DNA of 26,960 nucleotides from Diphasiastrum complanatum (GCA_029204225.1 MU836570.1:1-26960), one strand, 5' to 3'; counted from the first letter of the stretch, positions 18,060 through 26,960 are shown. Numbers and translations are program-made. Notes: generated by a model not told the origin, from the sequence alone.

Positions 18060-18607
18060 CTATAGAAATACGTTGACGGTAGAAAGAAACAATGACGGAA
18101 GGTAAGGTAATGCTTTGTCCTTGGCGTTTTACCATAAGCTCCGCACATAAACATAAAAAATCATTAAATTTCTTGTGAAGACAACTGTATGTTTCCAAGG
18201 CAAAGGGGATGAAATCTTCACCGGGTGCATGATCATTATAATCTCTTTCCTTTTCTTGAGTTGTGTGAGATGCAGCGGCCCCTTGCGTGGTGGAAGAATG
18301 ACGAAGGAGGTCCTAATGAGAGGGATCAACAATTACAACATCTCCTAAGAGTACAAATTCCATTACGAGAAAAAACAAGGTCAACTCGTCATCGAGTAGA
18401 TTGCGAAGAAGGCCTTGGTAAAATGTGCGTTTGTTCTCGAACAACATGAAAACCACTATCATGAGCAATAGCAGCAATGACATCACGAATGGAATCATGT
18501 GAAACAATACGTTCTCCACCTAAGGGACACCGCATAAGATGAGTACCCAAGGAATCTAACACATGCCCACATGAAGACTTAACCTTCCAAGATTGTTTGG
18601 TATGCAC
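18060..18607 (-). pseudogene. C-terminal piece of a second non-LTR retroelement polyprotein
   Basis: The minus-strand frame from 18607 reads CGHVLDSLGTHLMRCPLGGE, then HDSIRDVIAAIAHDSGFHVV and REQTHILP. This is the CxxxLDxxGxHxxxC...HDxIRD pattern found after the RT in some non-LTR elements. After a frameshift near 18390 it continues with DVVIVDPSH, a basic stretch with HTTQEKERDYNDHAPG, FIPFALETYSCLHKKFNDFL and LCAEL. The D...DVxIVDP arrangement resembles a PD-(D/E)XK-like endonuclease tail; that is inference from pattern only. It begins where copia-3 gag ends. No RT is attached. It is unrelated to the LINE at 936-7383 as far as visible motifs go. Confidence 0.5.
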
Positions 18608-18980
18608 ATTTTAGCTTGCAATTCTCTTACACCTAGGCTTTAATTATGTGATGCATAAAGTTAATTTCTTCCCTCCGTACACAAATTCACGTGACTTTAG
18701 AGTTGTATAAATTTCATGCCCTTTACAACTATTTTATCTTGGATTTTTGATTAGTGAATCATCTATTAGGGATCTTTTGTGGGATTTATTGTCCTTGGGT
18801 TAATTTACTACAAGCTCATTGCACTTGAGATGCTCTCTCAAGTGGGGAAGTTCGATTGGTGTTTGGATGTTCACATCAAAGTTCCAAGTGCAGTACCACG
18901 GCACTTGGTATGGCACGGGTGCCATAGGTGCCGTACAGGTGTCGTGGAACTTCATTTCCATGCCACCCACGGCACCTGTT
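18608..18980. other. Spacer with GTGCC-rich patch
   Basis: No gene is supported. Between about 18885 and 18980 the words GGCAC and GTGCC alternate; TGGCACGGGTGCCA (18911-18924) is a perfect inverted repeat. The open frames here are short and without motifs. Confidence 0.5.
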
Positions 18981-19057
18981 TGTTTGTATGTTTTTTTTTT
19001 AAGGTCATTTTTTGGTTTAAAAACTAAAAACAAAAAAAAATTAAAAAAAAAAAATCT
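18981..19057. repeat. Poly-T/poly-A low-complexity tract
   Basis: A T-rich run (about 18990-19015) is followed by an A-rich run (about 19020-19055), so the tract could fold back on itself. It could be the tail of a non-LTR element or retroposed sequence, but I see no matching body next to it. Confidence 0.6.
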
Positions 19058-19279
19058 GGATCATTCCTTGAGAAGTAGCACTCAATCAAAGAGGGCTGAT
19101 TTCACACGTGTGAGCTCTCTGTCCATACCGAGCTCAACTGAAGCAAATCGGGCTTGATTTGATCCACTTATGATCCACAGATGGCTTGTTAATCAGTGAG
19201 TTTGGATTCCTCTCCCAAATCCGAGTTCCTGCAAGCAAAAGCATTGTTGTTCTGATGTATACACCCTCATCTCTTCAAA
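19058..19279 (-). other. Leader remnant of a minus-strand copia element
   Basis: Sits on the internal side of the primer-binding site at 19280-19298 and has no coding. It includes CACACGTGTG (19103-19112), the palindrome shared with other LTRs and leaders in the window. Confidence 0.45.
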
Positions 19280-19298
19280 GCATGAAGCTTTGATACCA
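19280..19298 (-). other. Primer-binding site of a minus-strand copia element
   Basis: The minus strand reads TGGTATCAAAGCTTCATGC, agreeing with TGGTATCAGAGC for initiator methionine tRNA priming except one base. It directly adjoins the LTR start TGTGAAG at 19299. Confidence 0.7.
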
Positions 19299-19975
19299 TG
19301 TGAAGTTTTTAGCACGTGTGAACTTCACCACACACCCTCGTGATTGCACAAGATTGATCAGAGAACTATTTACTTGAAAAATCTATGGCAAGAGCACAAT
19401 GGCATACATCTGACTGAAAAAACTAACTTCTCACTATGAGGAATGAATGTCAGAAATAATTCTAAGTGCTCAGTATGAGAAAAACAGGCTGCTCTCGAGT
19501 AGAGAGAGAAAATCAACACTAGAAAACCCAGGTAGAGAGAGAATGAGTCCAAAACACCAAAATCTAATTATTCACAATATGGCAAAACATGCCAAGATTT
19601 TCCTACATCAAAGTGGCTCAAGTTCATATAGTGGTGTTGCATGGAAATTCCACTTAACTCAGTTAACTCAACTACCAAGGATCCACATGTGTAACTGCAT
19701 GCATGGATATTGCATGTACTGCATGTCAATTCTTAAAATTGCCTAGACATGTGTAGATCATAAAAACCACTTTGCATGTTGCATGCACTGATTGCATGTG
19801 GCTTGCATGCACACTGAATGACATTGCATGGTATCTAAACTTTTGCATGACATCCAATTTGAATCTACCTAACTCAAACTCGACCTATTCTAGAAGGCTA
19901 TGTGCGCAATTCACATACCTGGAAATAACAAGTTTACAAATGGAAATAACATGGTCATGGCCCCAAAACTCGAGA
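19299..19975 (-). repeat. Orphan 5' LTR (minus strand)
   Basis: The plus strand starts TGTGAAGTTTTTAGC right after the primer-binding site. The far end is not defined; protease-integrase coding of copia-4 begins at about 19980 on the other strand, so the LTR stops or is cut at about 19960-19980. It contains CACGTG (19313-19318), CACATGTG (19684-19691) and repeated GCATGCA/TTGCATG words (19698-19830). No internal coding of the same strand remains beyond the leader, so the element is otherwise lost. No partner LTR was recognised. Confidence 0.55.
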
Positions 19976-19979
19976 TAGA

Positions 19980-20567
19980 AAGATATTTTTTACTAATCTT
20001 CACATAATCTCGATGGAGAATGAGGTGATAGCTAGAGGATCTAGATTTGGAAAGCTTTCCAAGTTAGATCCTAGAGAGAATGCTAACTGGTGTGATGTTG
20101 CTTATGAGACCAAGGTTCATCAAAAAGATCTATGGCATAAAAGATTGGGCCATCCCAACTTCAAAGCCATGCAATCAATGGGTAAGGAATTGAAGGAGCT
20201 TCAACCTTGTGAAACATGTGTTTTGGCCAAAGCTCATAGAAGACCTTTTCCAAGATTCAATATCAAGACTCATCATCCACTTGAGCTTGTGCATTCAGAT
20301 GTTCACTTCTCTTCTTCCAAGAGCAAAGGAGGAGCAATATGTTTTGTGTCCTTCATAGATGATTACACAGGTGGATTTATCTTTTATCTTCTAAATCCAT
20401 GGTGTTTGATGTCTTACTTACACCAAAGCATATGTTAAAAAACAATTTTCTTTCAAATTAAAAGCTTTGAGGTGTGATAGTGGAGGTGAATATACCTCTT
20501 ATAAGTTTACTATTGTGAGCAAGAAGAAATACAAAGAGATTTTCATGTTCTTATACTCCTCAACAGA
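19980..20567 (+). pseudogene. Copia-4 protease-end and integrase N-terminal part
   Basis: The reading starts in the middle of the protein (IFFTNLHIISMENEVIARGS), then RFGKLSKLDPRENANWCDVA, LWHKRLGHPNFKAMQSMGKE with CETCVLAKAH (HHCC zinc finger), LELVHSDVHFSSSKSKGGAI (first catalytic Asp) and FIDDYTG. A frameshift near 20380 follows. In other frames KALRCDSGGEYTS (second Asp) and the QQNGVVERKN block leading into the next segment are found. Gag, most of the protease and the 5' LTR are missing: the frame abuts an LTR of the opposite strand. ATG at 20013 is internal, not a true start. Confidence 0.88.
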
Positions 20568-21800
20568 ATGGAGTTGTTGAAAGGAAAAATAAAAACTCTT
20601 TTTGAATGTGCAAAAGCCATTAGGCTAGAAGCATCTCTATCAAAGGAGTTTTGGGGAGAGGCAGTTGCATGTGCCAACTATCTTTGTAATAGACTTCTTA
20701 ATCTTTCTATAGAAGGAAGAACACCATATGAAATGTTGTACAAAGAAAAGCCTAAGATAGATCATCTTAGGATATTTGGTTGTTTATGCTATGTGCATGT
20801 TCCTTTAGAGACTAGGAAAAAGGATGATCCTAGTGCTATTAAAGGCATTTTCATTGGATATGCATCTTCTAAGAAAGCATATAAAGTTTATGTTCTCTCT
20901 ACTAACAAGAATGTTGTAAGTAGAGATGTGATCTTTCATGAAGATCAAAAGTATAACTTGGATGAGGCAAAGATCAAGAAATCTCATATAGGATCAACCA
21001 TTATCAATGTTGATGTTAATCAAGACATGTTGGGGTCAAGGCTTGAGGAGGAGCAACTTCAAGCACCTACACATAGAAGATCCACAAGCGAAAGATCCGA
21101 GCCAAGTAGGGTCACATATGTGGAGAAAGGAAAGCAAGTGGAGGATGGCACTTTCTATCATGCATTCTTCATATCACATGAAGAGCCAAGAGATGTACAA
21201 GAGGCACTTCAATCCAAGAAATGGGTTGAAATAATGACCCTTGAGTATGAAGCCTTGATTTCAAACAATACATGGGAGCTTGTCAATCCACCTAGCAACA
21301 TGCATGTTATTAGATGCAAATGGGTGTTTAGGATCGAATACAACAATGATGGATCCATCAACAAACTCAAAGCAAGACTGTGTGCCAAAGGATATGCTCA
21401 AGTCAAAGGTCTTGACTATGAAGACACTTTTGCACCTGTTACAAAAATGGTAACTTTAAGAATTCTCATTTCACTTGTATGTTATCACAATTGGAGGATG
21501 TTTCAACTTGATGTATCTAATGCTTTCCTCAATGAATATCTTGAGGAGGAGATCTACATGGAGCAACCACCTGGATTTGTGAAACCTGGTGAAGAAGCAA
21601 AAGTATGTCTTTTATTTAAAATTCTTTATGGACTTAAACAAGCACCAAGGTCATGGTATGCAGGGCTAAATTCATTTCTCATATCACTCGGATTTCATCT
21701 TAGTGATTATGATCCTTCATTGTACATTGAGTTTGTAAATACCTCTTTAGTTATTCTTCTTATTTATGTAGATGACATAATCCTTAGTGATGTAATTTGG
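20568..21800 (+). pseudogene. Copia-4 integrase C-terminus and reverse transcriptase
   Basis: An open stretch of about 410 codons. It begins just after the integrase Glu region (KTLFECAKAIRLEASLSKEF, WGEAVACANYLCNRL), then FGCLCYVHVPLETRKKDDPS, GYASSKKAYKVY and FHEDQKYNLDEA. A charged linker follows, then RT: NNTWELVNPP, CKWVFRIEYNNDGS, LKARLCAKGYAQVKGLDYED, FAPVTKMVTLRILISL, FQLDVSNAFLNEYLEEEIYM, LYGLKQAPRSWYAGL, and IYVDDIIL at 21762-21779 (catalytic Asp pair). The palm motifs look intact. A frameshift directly after YVDD (about 21790) separates it from the RNase H part. Confidence 0.9.
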
Positions 21801-22394
21801 AGCTAGTTGAGGAAACAACATGTGCACTAGGTAGTGAATTTAAAATGCAAGATCTAGGAATTCTTCACTACATCTTTGGCCTAGAAATTGACTTTCGGAA
21901 AGATCATGCTTTCATAAGTCAATCTAGATGTGCTCTTTCCATGCTTAAAAAATTCCAAATGGAAAAGTGTAAGGGCATAGACACTCCAATGGAGCATGTT
22001 GTAAAAGATCCTATAAAAGAGGATGAAAGATCTTTCGAGGACATCACTCTTTATAGGAGTCTTATTGGCTCCTTCATTTGCTTAATTGCAACTAGGCCAA
22101 ATTTAAGCTTTAGTATGCACAAATTAAGCCAATTCATGCAAGATCCAAAGATTTGTCAGTGGAAGTTGGCAAAGAGAATCTTGAGATATGTATCTTCCAC
22201 CTTAGACTATGGATTGAACTATAAAGATGAAGATCTAACATTGGTTGCATTTTCAGACTTGGATTTTGTAGGAGACAAAGTGGATAGAAAATCTACAAGT
22301 GCATACATAGCTTTTATTGGAGAAAATCTAGTTTCTTGGTTATCCAAGAAGCAAGCTACTATATCTTTGTCATCTTGTGAAGAAAAGTACAAAG
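21797..22394 (+). pseudogene. Copia-4 RT tail and truncated RNase H
   Basis: Open to the junction with copia-5. It reads EFKMQDLGILHYIFGLEIDF, MEKCKGIDTPMEHVVKDPIK, FEDITLYRSLIGSFICL, WKLAKRILRYVSSTLDYGL, then RNase H with FSDLDFVGDKVDRKSTSAY (SDSDF changed to SDLDF, catalytic Asp kept) and LVSWLSKKQATISLSSCEEK. It is cut inside the CEAEY block, where the LTR of copia-5 starts; about 110 codons of RNase H are missing, possibly lying beyond the right end of the window. Confidence 0.9.
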
Positions 22395-22784
22395 TGTCAA
22401 ATTCCAAGGCCTAGCTATGGAGTATCATAACAGCATAGTAAGCACACTATAAAAGGTTCAGAAAACCAGCTATGGAGTAGAACACAAAAGCAAGAGAGAG
22501 AGGACTTCAAAGCTCACACAACATGAATGAATATTCAAAGTGTAGTAGGGCGTGGAAACCCCTCCAAATTTTGGGCTACATATAGCATGTTATGTATAGA
22601 GGTGGTGTCTTGCTAATTCTAGCTCTAGAACCCACATGGGTCCTTAACCTACTTGATTTACTTGCCTAATTAGCACAAGTGGGGTGTACTATGTACATAA
22701 ATGTTTTACCCCCATGTCTTATGCACAACTTACAAGTTACAAGTATACAAGCCTTAAGGGGCAAAATAGGCATTTATTTCAACA
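22395..22784 (-). repeat. Copia-5 3' LTR
   Basis: The left border is TGTCAAATTCC, at the point where copia-4 coding stops. The right border is TTTCAACA, next to the polypurine tract, giving TG...CA and 390 bp. The five bases left of it, CAAAG (22390-22394), should be the target duplication; the other copy would lie outside the window. An internal repeat of AGCTATGGAGTA occurs at about 22413 and 22469. Confidence 0.75.
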
Positions 22785-23972
22785 AACCCCCTCAATGGCT
22801 ATTTTGTTCATACCAACACATAGCATGCTACGTAACTTTTCAAATTTTTCTCTACTAAGTGCCTTAGTAAAGATATCTGCTGCTTGTTCGTTGGTATCAC
22901 AGTACTCGAGCTGAATTTCTCCGCTTTGTATCTTCTCTCGTAAGAAGTGTTGATCCACCTCAATATGCTTCGTACGAGCATGGTACACAGGATTTTTAGC
23001 AAGCTGGATGCAACTCTGGCTGTCACACTGAAGAATAGTAGGACCATCCTGTGGAATCTGCACCTCCCCAAGAAGTCTCCTGAGCCATATTGCCTCGCAG
23101 GTAGCTTTTGCCGCTGCCCTGTACTCAGCCTCTATCGATGATAAGGTAACTGTGGGCTGTTTCTTGCTACACCAAGAAATGGCCCTTGAACAAAGGTTAA
23201 AAGTGTAACATGTGGTTGACTTTCGATCATCCCTATCACCTTCCCAATCCGAATCAGTAAAGCCTCCAAGCTGAAGCTTTCCGTCATCTGTGTACTCAAT
23301 CCCATAGCAGGTTGTCCCTTTGACATACCTCAAAACCCTCTTGGCTGCTTTCCAATGTGCTTCAGTTGGAGAACTCATGAACTGGCTTGCTACACCAACC
23401 GCATAGGAAATGTCTGGTCTCGTAGTGGTGAGATAAATCAGGCTACCCACAAGTTTCCTATAAAGAGTCTCGTCCACAAAAGGAGTGCCATCATCTCTGG
23501 ATGGCTTACTGCTGGTATCAATTGGCGTGGAAACGGGTCTGCAATCTTGCATGTTGAACCTGTTCAAAACTTCACATGCATAGTTGGCTTGGGAAATAAA
23601 CACACAGTTTTCCTTTTTCCAAACCTCCAAACCAAGACAATAGTGGATTAAGCCCAAATCCTTCATCTTGAACTCATTTGATAAATGAGCCTTCACCTTT
23701 TCAATAAGCTGCCCATTGTTACCCATGATGACCAAGTCATCCACATAGAGAACTATCAAAACAATGTTCCCATCTTCCTCCTTCACGAACAGGTTGCAAT
23801 CCGAATGACTCTTTATGAATTGCTCTTTGGCAAAATAGTCGTCAATACGACTATACCAGGCCCTGGGTGCCTGCTTCAAACCATATAAGGCCTTCTTAAG
23901 CCTACATACCATACTTTCCTTGCCCTTAGCCTCAAAACCTTGTGGCTGTTCCATGTAGACTTCTTCAGCCAA
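22779..23972 (-). pseudogene. Copia-5 RT C-terminal part and RNase H
   Basis: Open for about 397 codons after the in-frame stop at 23973. It holds LAEEVYMEQPQGF, LKKALYGLKQAPRAWYSRID, the active site LYVDDLVIMG (about 23721-23750), EFKMKDLGLIHYCLGLEVWK, YRKLVGSLIYLTTTRPDISY, and WKAAKRVLRYVKGT. RNase H follows with DSDWEGDRDDRKSTTCY, ISWCSKKQPTVTLSSIEAEY (about 23121), CDSQSCIQLAKNPVYHARTK and QAADIFTKALSREKF. All RNase H acidic residues are present. The stop codon lies in the first bases of the LTR. There is no start codon of its own; it is the continuation of the pol frame. Confidence 0.93.
22785..22796 (-). other. Copia-5 polypurine tract
   Basis: The minus strand reads ATTGAGGGGGTT directly before the LTR start TGTTGAAAT. 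The tract is translated as the last codons (IEGV) of the RNase H frame. Confidence 0.75.
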
Positions 23973-24440
23973 CTATCCATTAAGAAAAGCACTCTTCACG
24001 TCCATTTGATGGACCTCCCAACCAAAAAATGCAGCCAATGCTAAAACCAACCTGATAGAAGTCATCTTAGCTACCGGTGCAAACGTCTCATCATAGTCCA
24101 AGCCCTCCTTCTGTGCATAGCCTTTAGCAACCAGCCTTGCCTTATGCTTTTCAATGATCCCATCAGATTTGTATTTGGTCCTGTAGACCCACTTACAGCC
24201 AATAGGACGCTTCCCTTTTGGTAACTTCACCAAATCCCATGTATCATTCTTGAGAATGGAGTCGTACTTCTCTTGCATAGCATGTCGCCATACCTTCTCA
24301 TTTGCTGCCTCAACGAATGTATGTGGATCTTGTGAATCCAGAATAGTAGTCATAAGTGCATAGTTTTGTCTCCTGGTGTTCATGCTGTTGGGCTTGCCTT
24401 TGAGACCTCCTAGCCCCTGGATTGCTTCTCTCTCCCTCAT
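23973..24440 (-). pseudogene. Copia-5 reverse transcriptase N-terminal part
   Basis: Reads EKVWRHAMQEKYDSILKNDT, WDLVKLPKGKRPIGCKWVYR, HKARLVAKGYAQKEGLDYDE, FAPVAKMTSIRLVLALAAFF, WEVHQMDVKSAFLNG and then TAG. The stop is in frame with the following segment, so one base change separates the two halves of RT. The upstream end overlaps the linker frame, with a frameshift near 24420-24440. Confidence 0.92.
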
Positions 24441-25000
24441 CCAATATCAAACAATCCTGCACAATTTGCCAATACCACTTGGGAAACCTCTTCCTTGCAG
24501 TTGGTGATGAAGACGGTGAATAGGACTCAATAGATTTGCCCCTTTCCTTCCGCTTCCTAGCCTCCTCGGATTCTTCCTCTTGATCACTCATATGATCATC
24601 CTGAGGTCCCCCAATATATGGATGTGGGTCATCAAGTATTGGCACAAATTCACTTGTACCATCCTCCATCTCAAGTTCCTCTATAGGAGGCGTTTGATCT
24701 TCTTCAAATATCACATCTCGACTTATGATCCTTTTCTTGCTAGTAAAATCGTAAAGTCTGTAAGCTTTGCTTTCTTCACTGTATCCCAAGAAAATACTCT
24801 TTGAAGATTTTGTATCCAGCTTCTTCTTGTTATCCTTGGGAATATGGGCATAGGCTGTACAACCAAACACTCGCAAAGCGCCTACCTTGGGCTTAATGCC
24901 GCTAAATGCGTCTTCTTGCGTCTTGCCTTCCACAACTTTTGTTGGACTTCTATTTAACAGAAACACTGCTATGTGCATTGCCTCGCCCTGAGCATGCACC
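24441..25000 (-). pseudogene. Copia-5 integrase C-terminal part and linker
   Basis: From a frameshift near 24990 it reads AQGEAMHIAVFLLNRSPTKV, a FSGIKPKVGALRVFGCTAYA block, KLDTKSSKSIFLGYSEESKA, YRLYDFTSKKRIISRDVIFE and then EEDQTPPIEELEMEDG. A long acidic and basic low-complexity linker follows (EEESEEARKRKERGKS, then Ser-rich) up to SQRQAQQ. These are the usual C-terminal integrase blocks before RT. The frame itself stays open to 24310, past the point where the RT frame takes over. Confidence 0.9.
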
Positions 25001-25394
25001 TTGCACACTCCACAACAGTTCGGTTCTTTCTCTCTGCTACGCCGTTTTGCTGAGGGGTATGAGAAGCTGTAAGCTGCCTTTTGATCCCATTGGCTTTGAA
25101 GAATTCCACAAATTCTGTCTTAATGAACTCTCCACCACCGTCTGACCTGAGCATCTTTATCTTCTTTTCTGAATGTTCTTCTACCAAAGCTTTGAAATGC
25201 AGGAAGTACTTGAATGCTTCAGATTTTAACTTCAAAAAATAAATCCAAATCTTGCGTGAGAAGTTGTCAATAAAGGTCATAAAGTAATATGCCCCCCCTG
25301 CATATTTTGTTTGGGTTGGCCCCCACAAATCTGAATGTATCAAGTCAAGTATGCCTGCTGCCCTGGTGGTGCTTTCCTTGGGAAACTTATGTCT
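25001..25394 (-). pseudogene. Copia-5 integrase catalytic core
   Basis: Reads IHSDLWGPTQTKYAGGAYYF (first catalytic Asp), MTFIDNFSRKIWIYFLKLKS, KIKMLRSDGGGEFIKTEFVE (second Asp), a segment ending in LTASHTPQQNGVAERKNRTV (catalytic Glu) and VECARCMLRA. The DDE triad is complete. A tandem pair of stops at 25395-25400 precedes it, and after them RHKFPKESTTRA is in frame. The enzyme would insert element DNA into the genome. Confidence 0.92.
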
Positions 25395-25620
25395 CTACTA
25401 TTTTCCCATAGCGCAAGCCTCGCAAACTGAAGAGCTTGGCTTAACAACTGGAAGCCCCTCCACCATATGATGCTGGTTCAACACCTGCATGCTTTGGTAG
25501 CCAAGATGTCCATACCTCTCATGCCACAACCTATCCACATCCCCTCCTTTTGCTGTATAAGCATGCTGACTAGGGATAGAACTGTATAACCTGTATAGAT
25601 TATCTTCCTGCAATCCTTTG
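25395..25620 (-). pseudogene. Copia-5 integrase zinc-binding domain
   Basis: Reads AKGLQEDNLYRLYSSIPSQH, GGDVDRLWHERYGHLGYQSM, NQHHMVEGLPVVKPSSSVCE and ACAMGK, then TAG TAG. HxxxxH in HERYGH and CEAC form the HHCC zinc site before the integrase core. It is joined to the gag-protease frame by a frameshift at about 25620. Confidence 0.92.
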
Positions 25621-26886
25621 GCCAACCTTCATATTATCACTCAAGTCCAACACAAGACAAGAAGTAGCATCAAATTCTACTTTCATATTTTGTTGAGTGA
25701 TAGCTCCTACTGAAAGAAGATTTTTAGCAAGTCCTGGTACATATAAGACATTCTTAATGACTTTGACTTCTCCTGATGGAAGCTTTACAGGTACTGTGCC
25801 CTTTCCCTTGACCTTGTGTGTTGAGTTGTCACCTAGGCACACCTCTTGTCCATCACTAATCCCCACAAAGGTATCAAACCAATCCCTATGAGGAGTCATG
25901 TGCTTTGAAGCACCTGAGTCAATGTACCAACCACCTGTTGTAGCTTGTGAAGTCAATGCAACAGAGAATAACTCAGCTTGCCTTATGTCACTCTGCTCCT
26001 CTCTTGCAACACTCTCAACAACATTTCCTCCTTGCTTCTTTGTGCCCTTCTTTTGGTCTGCAAGCTTCTTCCTGCACTCAAAAGCAAAGTGTCCATATTT
26101 ACCACAGTAATTGCAATTTCCCTTCCTTCGAGGTGTGGAAGAAGTATTCGAGGAGGGTTGTGCTTCTGACATCTGCAAGTTCTCCATTCCTTGCTCAAGT
26201 GTTTGTGGTGTTCCTTTGTTCTTGCCTTTACCTTTCTTCTTATCCTTAGCTGGATTTTGCTTCTTCTTAGAAGCAAAGGCATGCTCCTGGAAATCTTCCC
26301 TCTTGGAGAGATTAACTCTCCTCATCTCCTCCTGTAACAAGAGACCATAGACTTCTTCATAGGTAGGGATCTTCTCTCTCACTGATATCGTCATCACAAA
26401 GTTCTGATAAGCATATGACAAGCTATTCAGAACTATTGGCACCAAGTCTTTGTCAGCAATAGACTCTCCAAGTACAGAAAGCTGATATCTAATATCCTGA
26501 ATCTTAGTAAGATGATCAGTAACTGTCTCCCCTGTCTCCATTCTGAGAGTATACAACTTGTTCTTCAAGTAGAGAAACCTGGTTGTACTTGCTGTCTCAT
26601 ACAATGCACAAAGAATGTGCCATGCATCCACAGGCCCTTTGGCTGACCTGATTAGAGGAATCACATTATCCCTCACTGACATGTTGATGATTTTGTGTGC
26701 CTTTTCCCCTCTCTTGATATAGTCCTTAAGTTCAAGTTCAGATGTTGGAACAGGCTCCTCACCTGTCAGAAGCTTCCAACATTCTTTGTCTTCAAGAATG
26801 TTCTTGATCTTGAATTTCCATATGCTAAAGTTAGTGCCATCAAGCTGGCTGGCTTCACTCAGCATGCTCTCTGCAAGACTAGACAT
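25612..26886 (-). pseudogene. Copia-5 gag and protease
   Basis: ATG at 26886-26884 (MSSLAESMLSEASQLDGTNF) is preferred because the LDGTNFSIWKFKIKNILED gag start follows it; the frame is open further upstream, but only into leader. In order: gag body (YIKRGEKAHKIINMSVRDNV, DAWHILCALYETASTTRFLY, LTKIQDIRYQLSVLGESIAD, IVLNSLSYAYQNFV), a basic Lys-rich stretch, zinc knuckle CNYCGKYGHFAFEC at 26074-26115 (about residues 258-271), and protease with WYIDSGASKHMTPHRDWF near residue 320. The end is VIKNVLYVPGLAKNLLSV and VEFDATSCLVLDL. The frame is open for about 425 codons. Gag would package element RNA, and protease would cut the polyprotein. Confidence 0.93.
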
Positions 26887-26960
26887 AGCTGGATAGAAAT
26901 AAAACACAAAAGGCAAACTGGGGTTTTCACCCAATAGGGTATGCAGCCACTTGCTCAATA
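26887..26960 (-). other. Copia-5 leader, cut by the window end
   Basis: Lies upstream of the gag ATG on the minus strand. Open by chance, without a recognisable motif. The primer-binding site and 5' LTR should follow to the right of the window. Confidence 0.6.

Larger units (their letters stand above)
22395..26960 (-). mobile_element. Copia-5: nearly complete Ty1/copia element, 5' end outside window
   Basis: On the minus strand it has gag, protease, integrase, RT and RNase H in copia order, a polypurine tract and a 3' LTR (22395-22784). The 5' LTR and primer-binding site lie to the right of the window. Three frameshifts (about 25620, 24990, 24430) and three nonsense codons (25395-25400, two in tandem, and 23973-23975) are the main visible lesions. 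Its protein wording (QMDVKSAFLNG, QPQGFEAKGKE, DSDWEGDRDDRKS) differs from copia-1 to copia-4, so it is another lineage. It is inserted in the RNase H of copia-4 and is therefore younger than that element. Confidence 0.9.

Noticed and set aside
18779-19157. Short open frames on both strands
   Set aside because: Overlapping frames in a composition-biased patch with poly-T/poly-A; none shows a domain or a start context.
25697-26350. Plus-strand open frames opposite gag of copia-5
   Set aside because: Antisense shadows of the gag-protease frame; no independent evidence.

Overview
The window looks like repeat-rich nuclear DNA of a land plant. It holds no host gene, tRNA or rRNA that I can support. 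Almost everything recognisable is retrotransposon: at least five Ty1/copia elements or pieces in both orientations, one non-LTR element (LINE), the C-terminal piece of a second non-LTR element, and a probable Ty3/gypsy-type LTR. The rest is degenerate 7-bp telomere-like satellite, an array of palindromic repeats, microsatellites and AT-rich spacer. The telomere-like motif (TTTAGGG and variants), the copia families and the LINE type fit plants. A seedless plant (lycophyte, fern or bryophyte) is possible from the LINE type, but that is a weak inference.

Left part (1-9092). A degenerate AAGGGYY array (1-935 and 7384-8707) surrounds a decayed minus-strand LINE (936-2596 plus 7247-7383). The LINE is interrupted by a minus-strand copia element (copia-1, 2597-7241) with two LTRs, a primer-binding site, a polypurine tract and a 5-bp target duplication. 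Copia-1 has lost gag, protease and part of pol, and its right LTR carries a 340-bp patch of gag from an unrelated copia family. The satellite has a higher-order period of about 320-365 bp and contains a 91-bp (GA)n tract. It is followed by six palindromic GC-rich units (8708-9042) separated by A-rich spacers, then (AC)n(AT)n.

Middle (9093-13460). AT-rich DNA without recognisable coding leads to a polypurine tract and a probable gypsy-type LTR (11255-11788), a G-rich block able to form hairpins, and a minus-strand copia integrase fragment. That fragment abuts the plus-strand gag of copia-2 head to head.

Right part (13451-26960). Copia-2 (plus) has a long open gag-protease-integrase frame, but most of its reverse transcriptase is deleted. 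Its 3' LTR leads into the gag fragment of copia-3 (plus). Next come the minus-strand non-LTR fragment, a minus-strand LTR with primer-binding site, and copia-4 (plus), whose RNase H is cut by copia-5 (minus). Copia-5 is the best preserved element: its gag through RNase H is nearly complete, with about three frameshifts and three nonsense codons. Its 5' LTR lies beyond the window. No element here looks able to move by itself.
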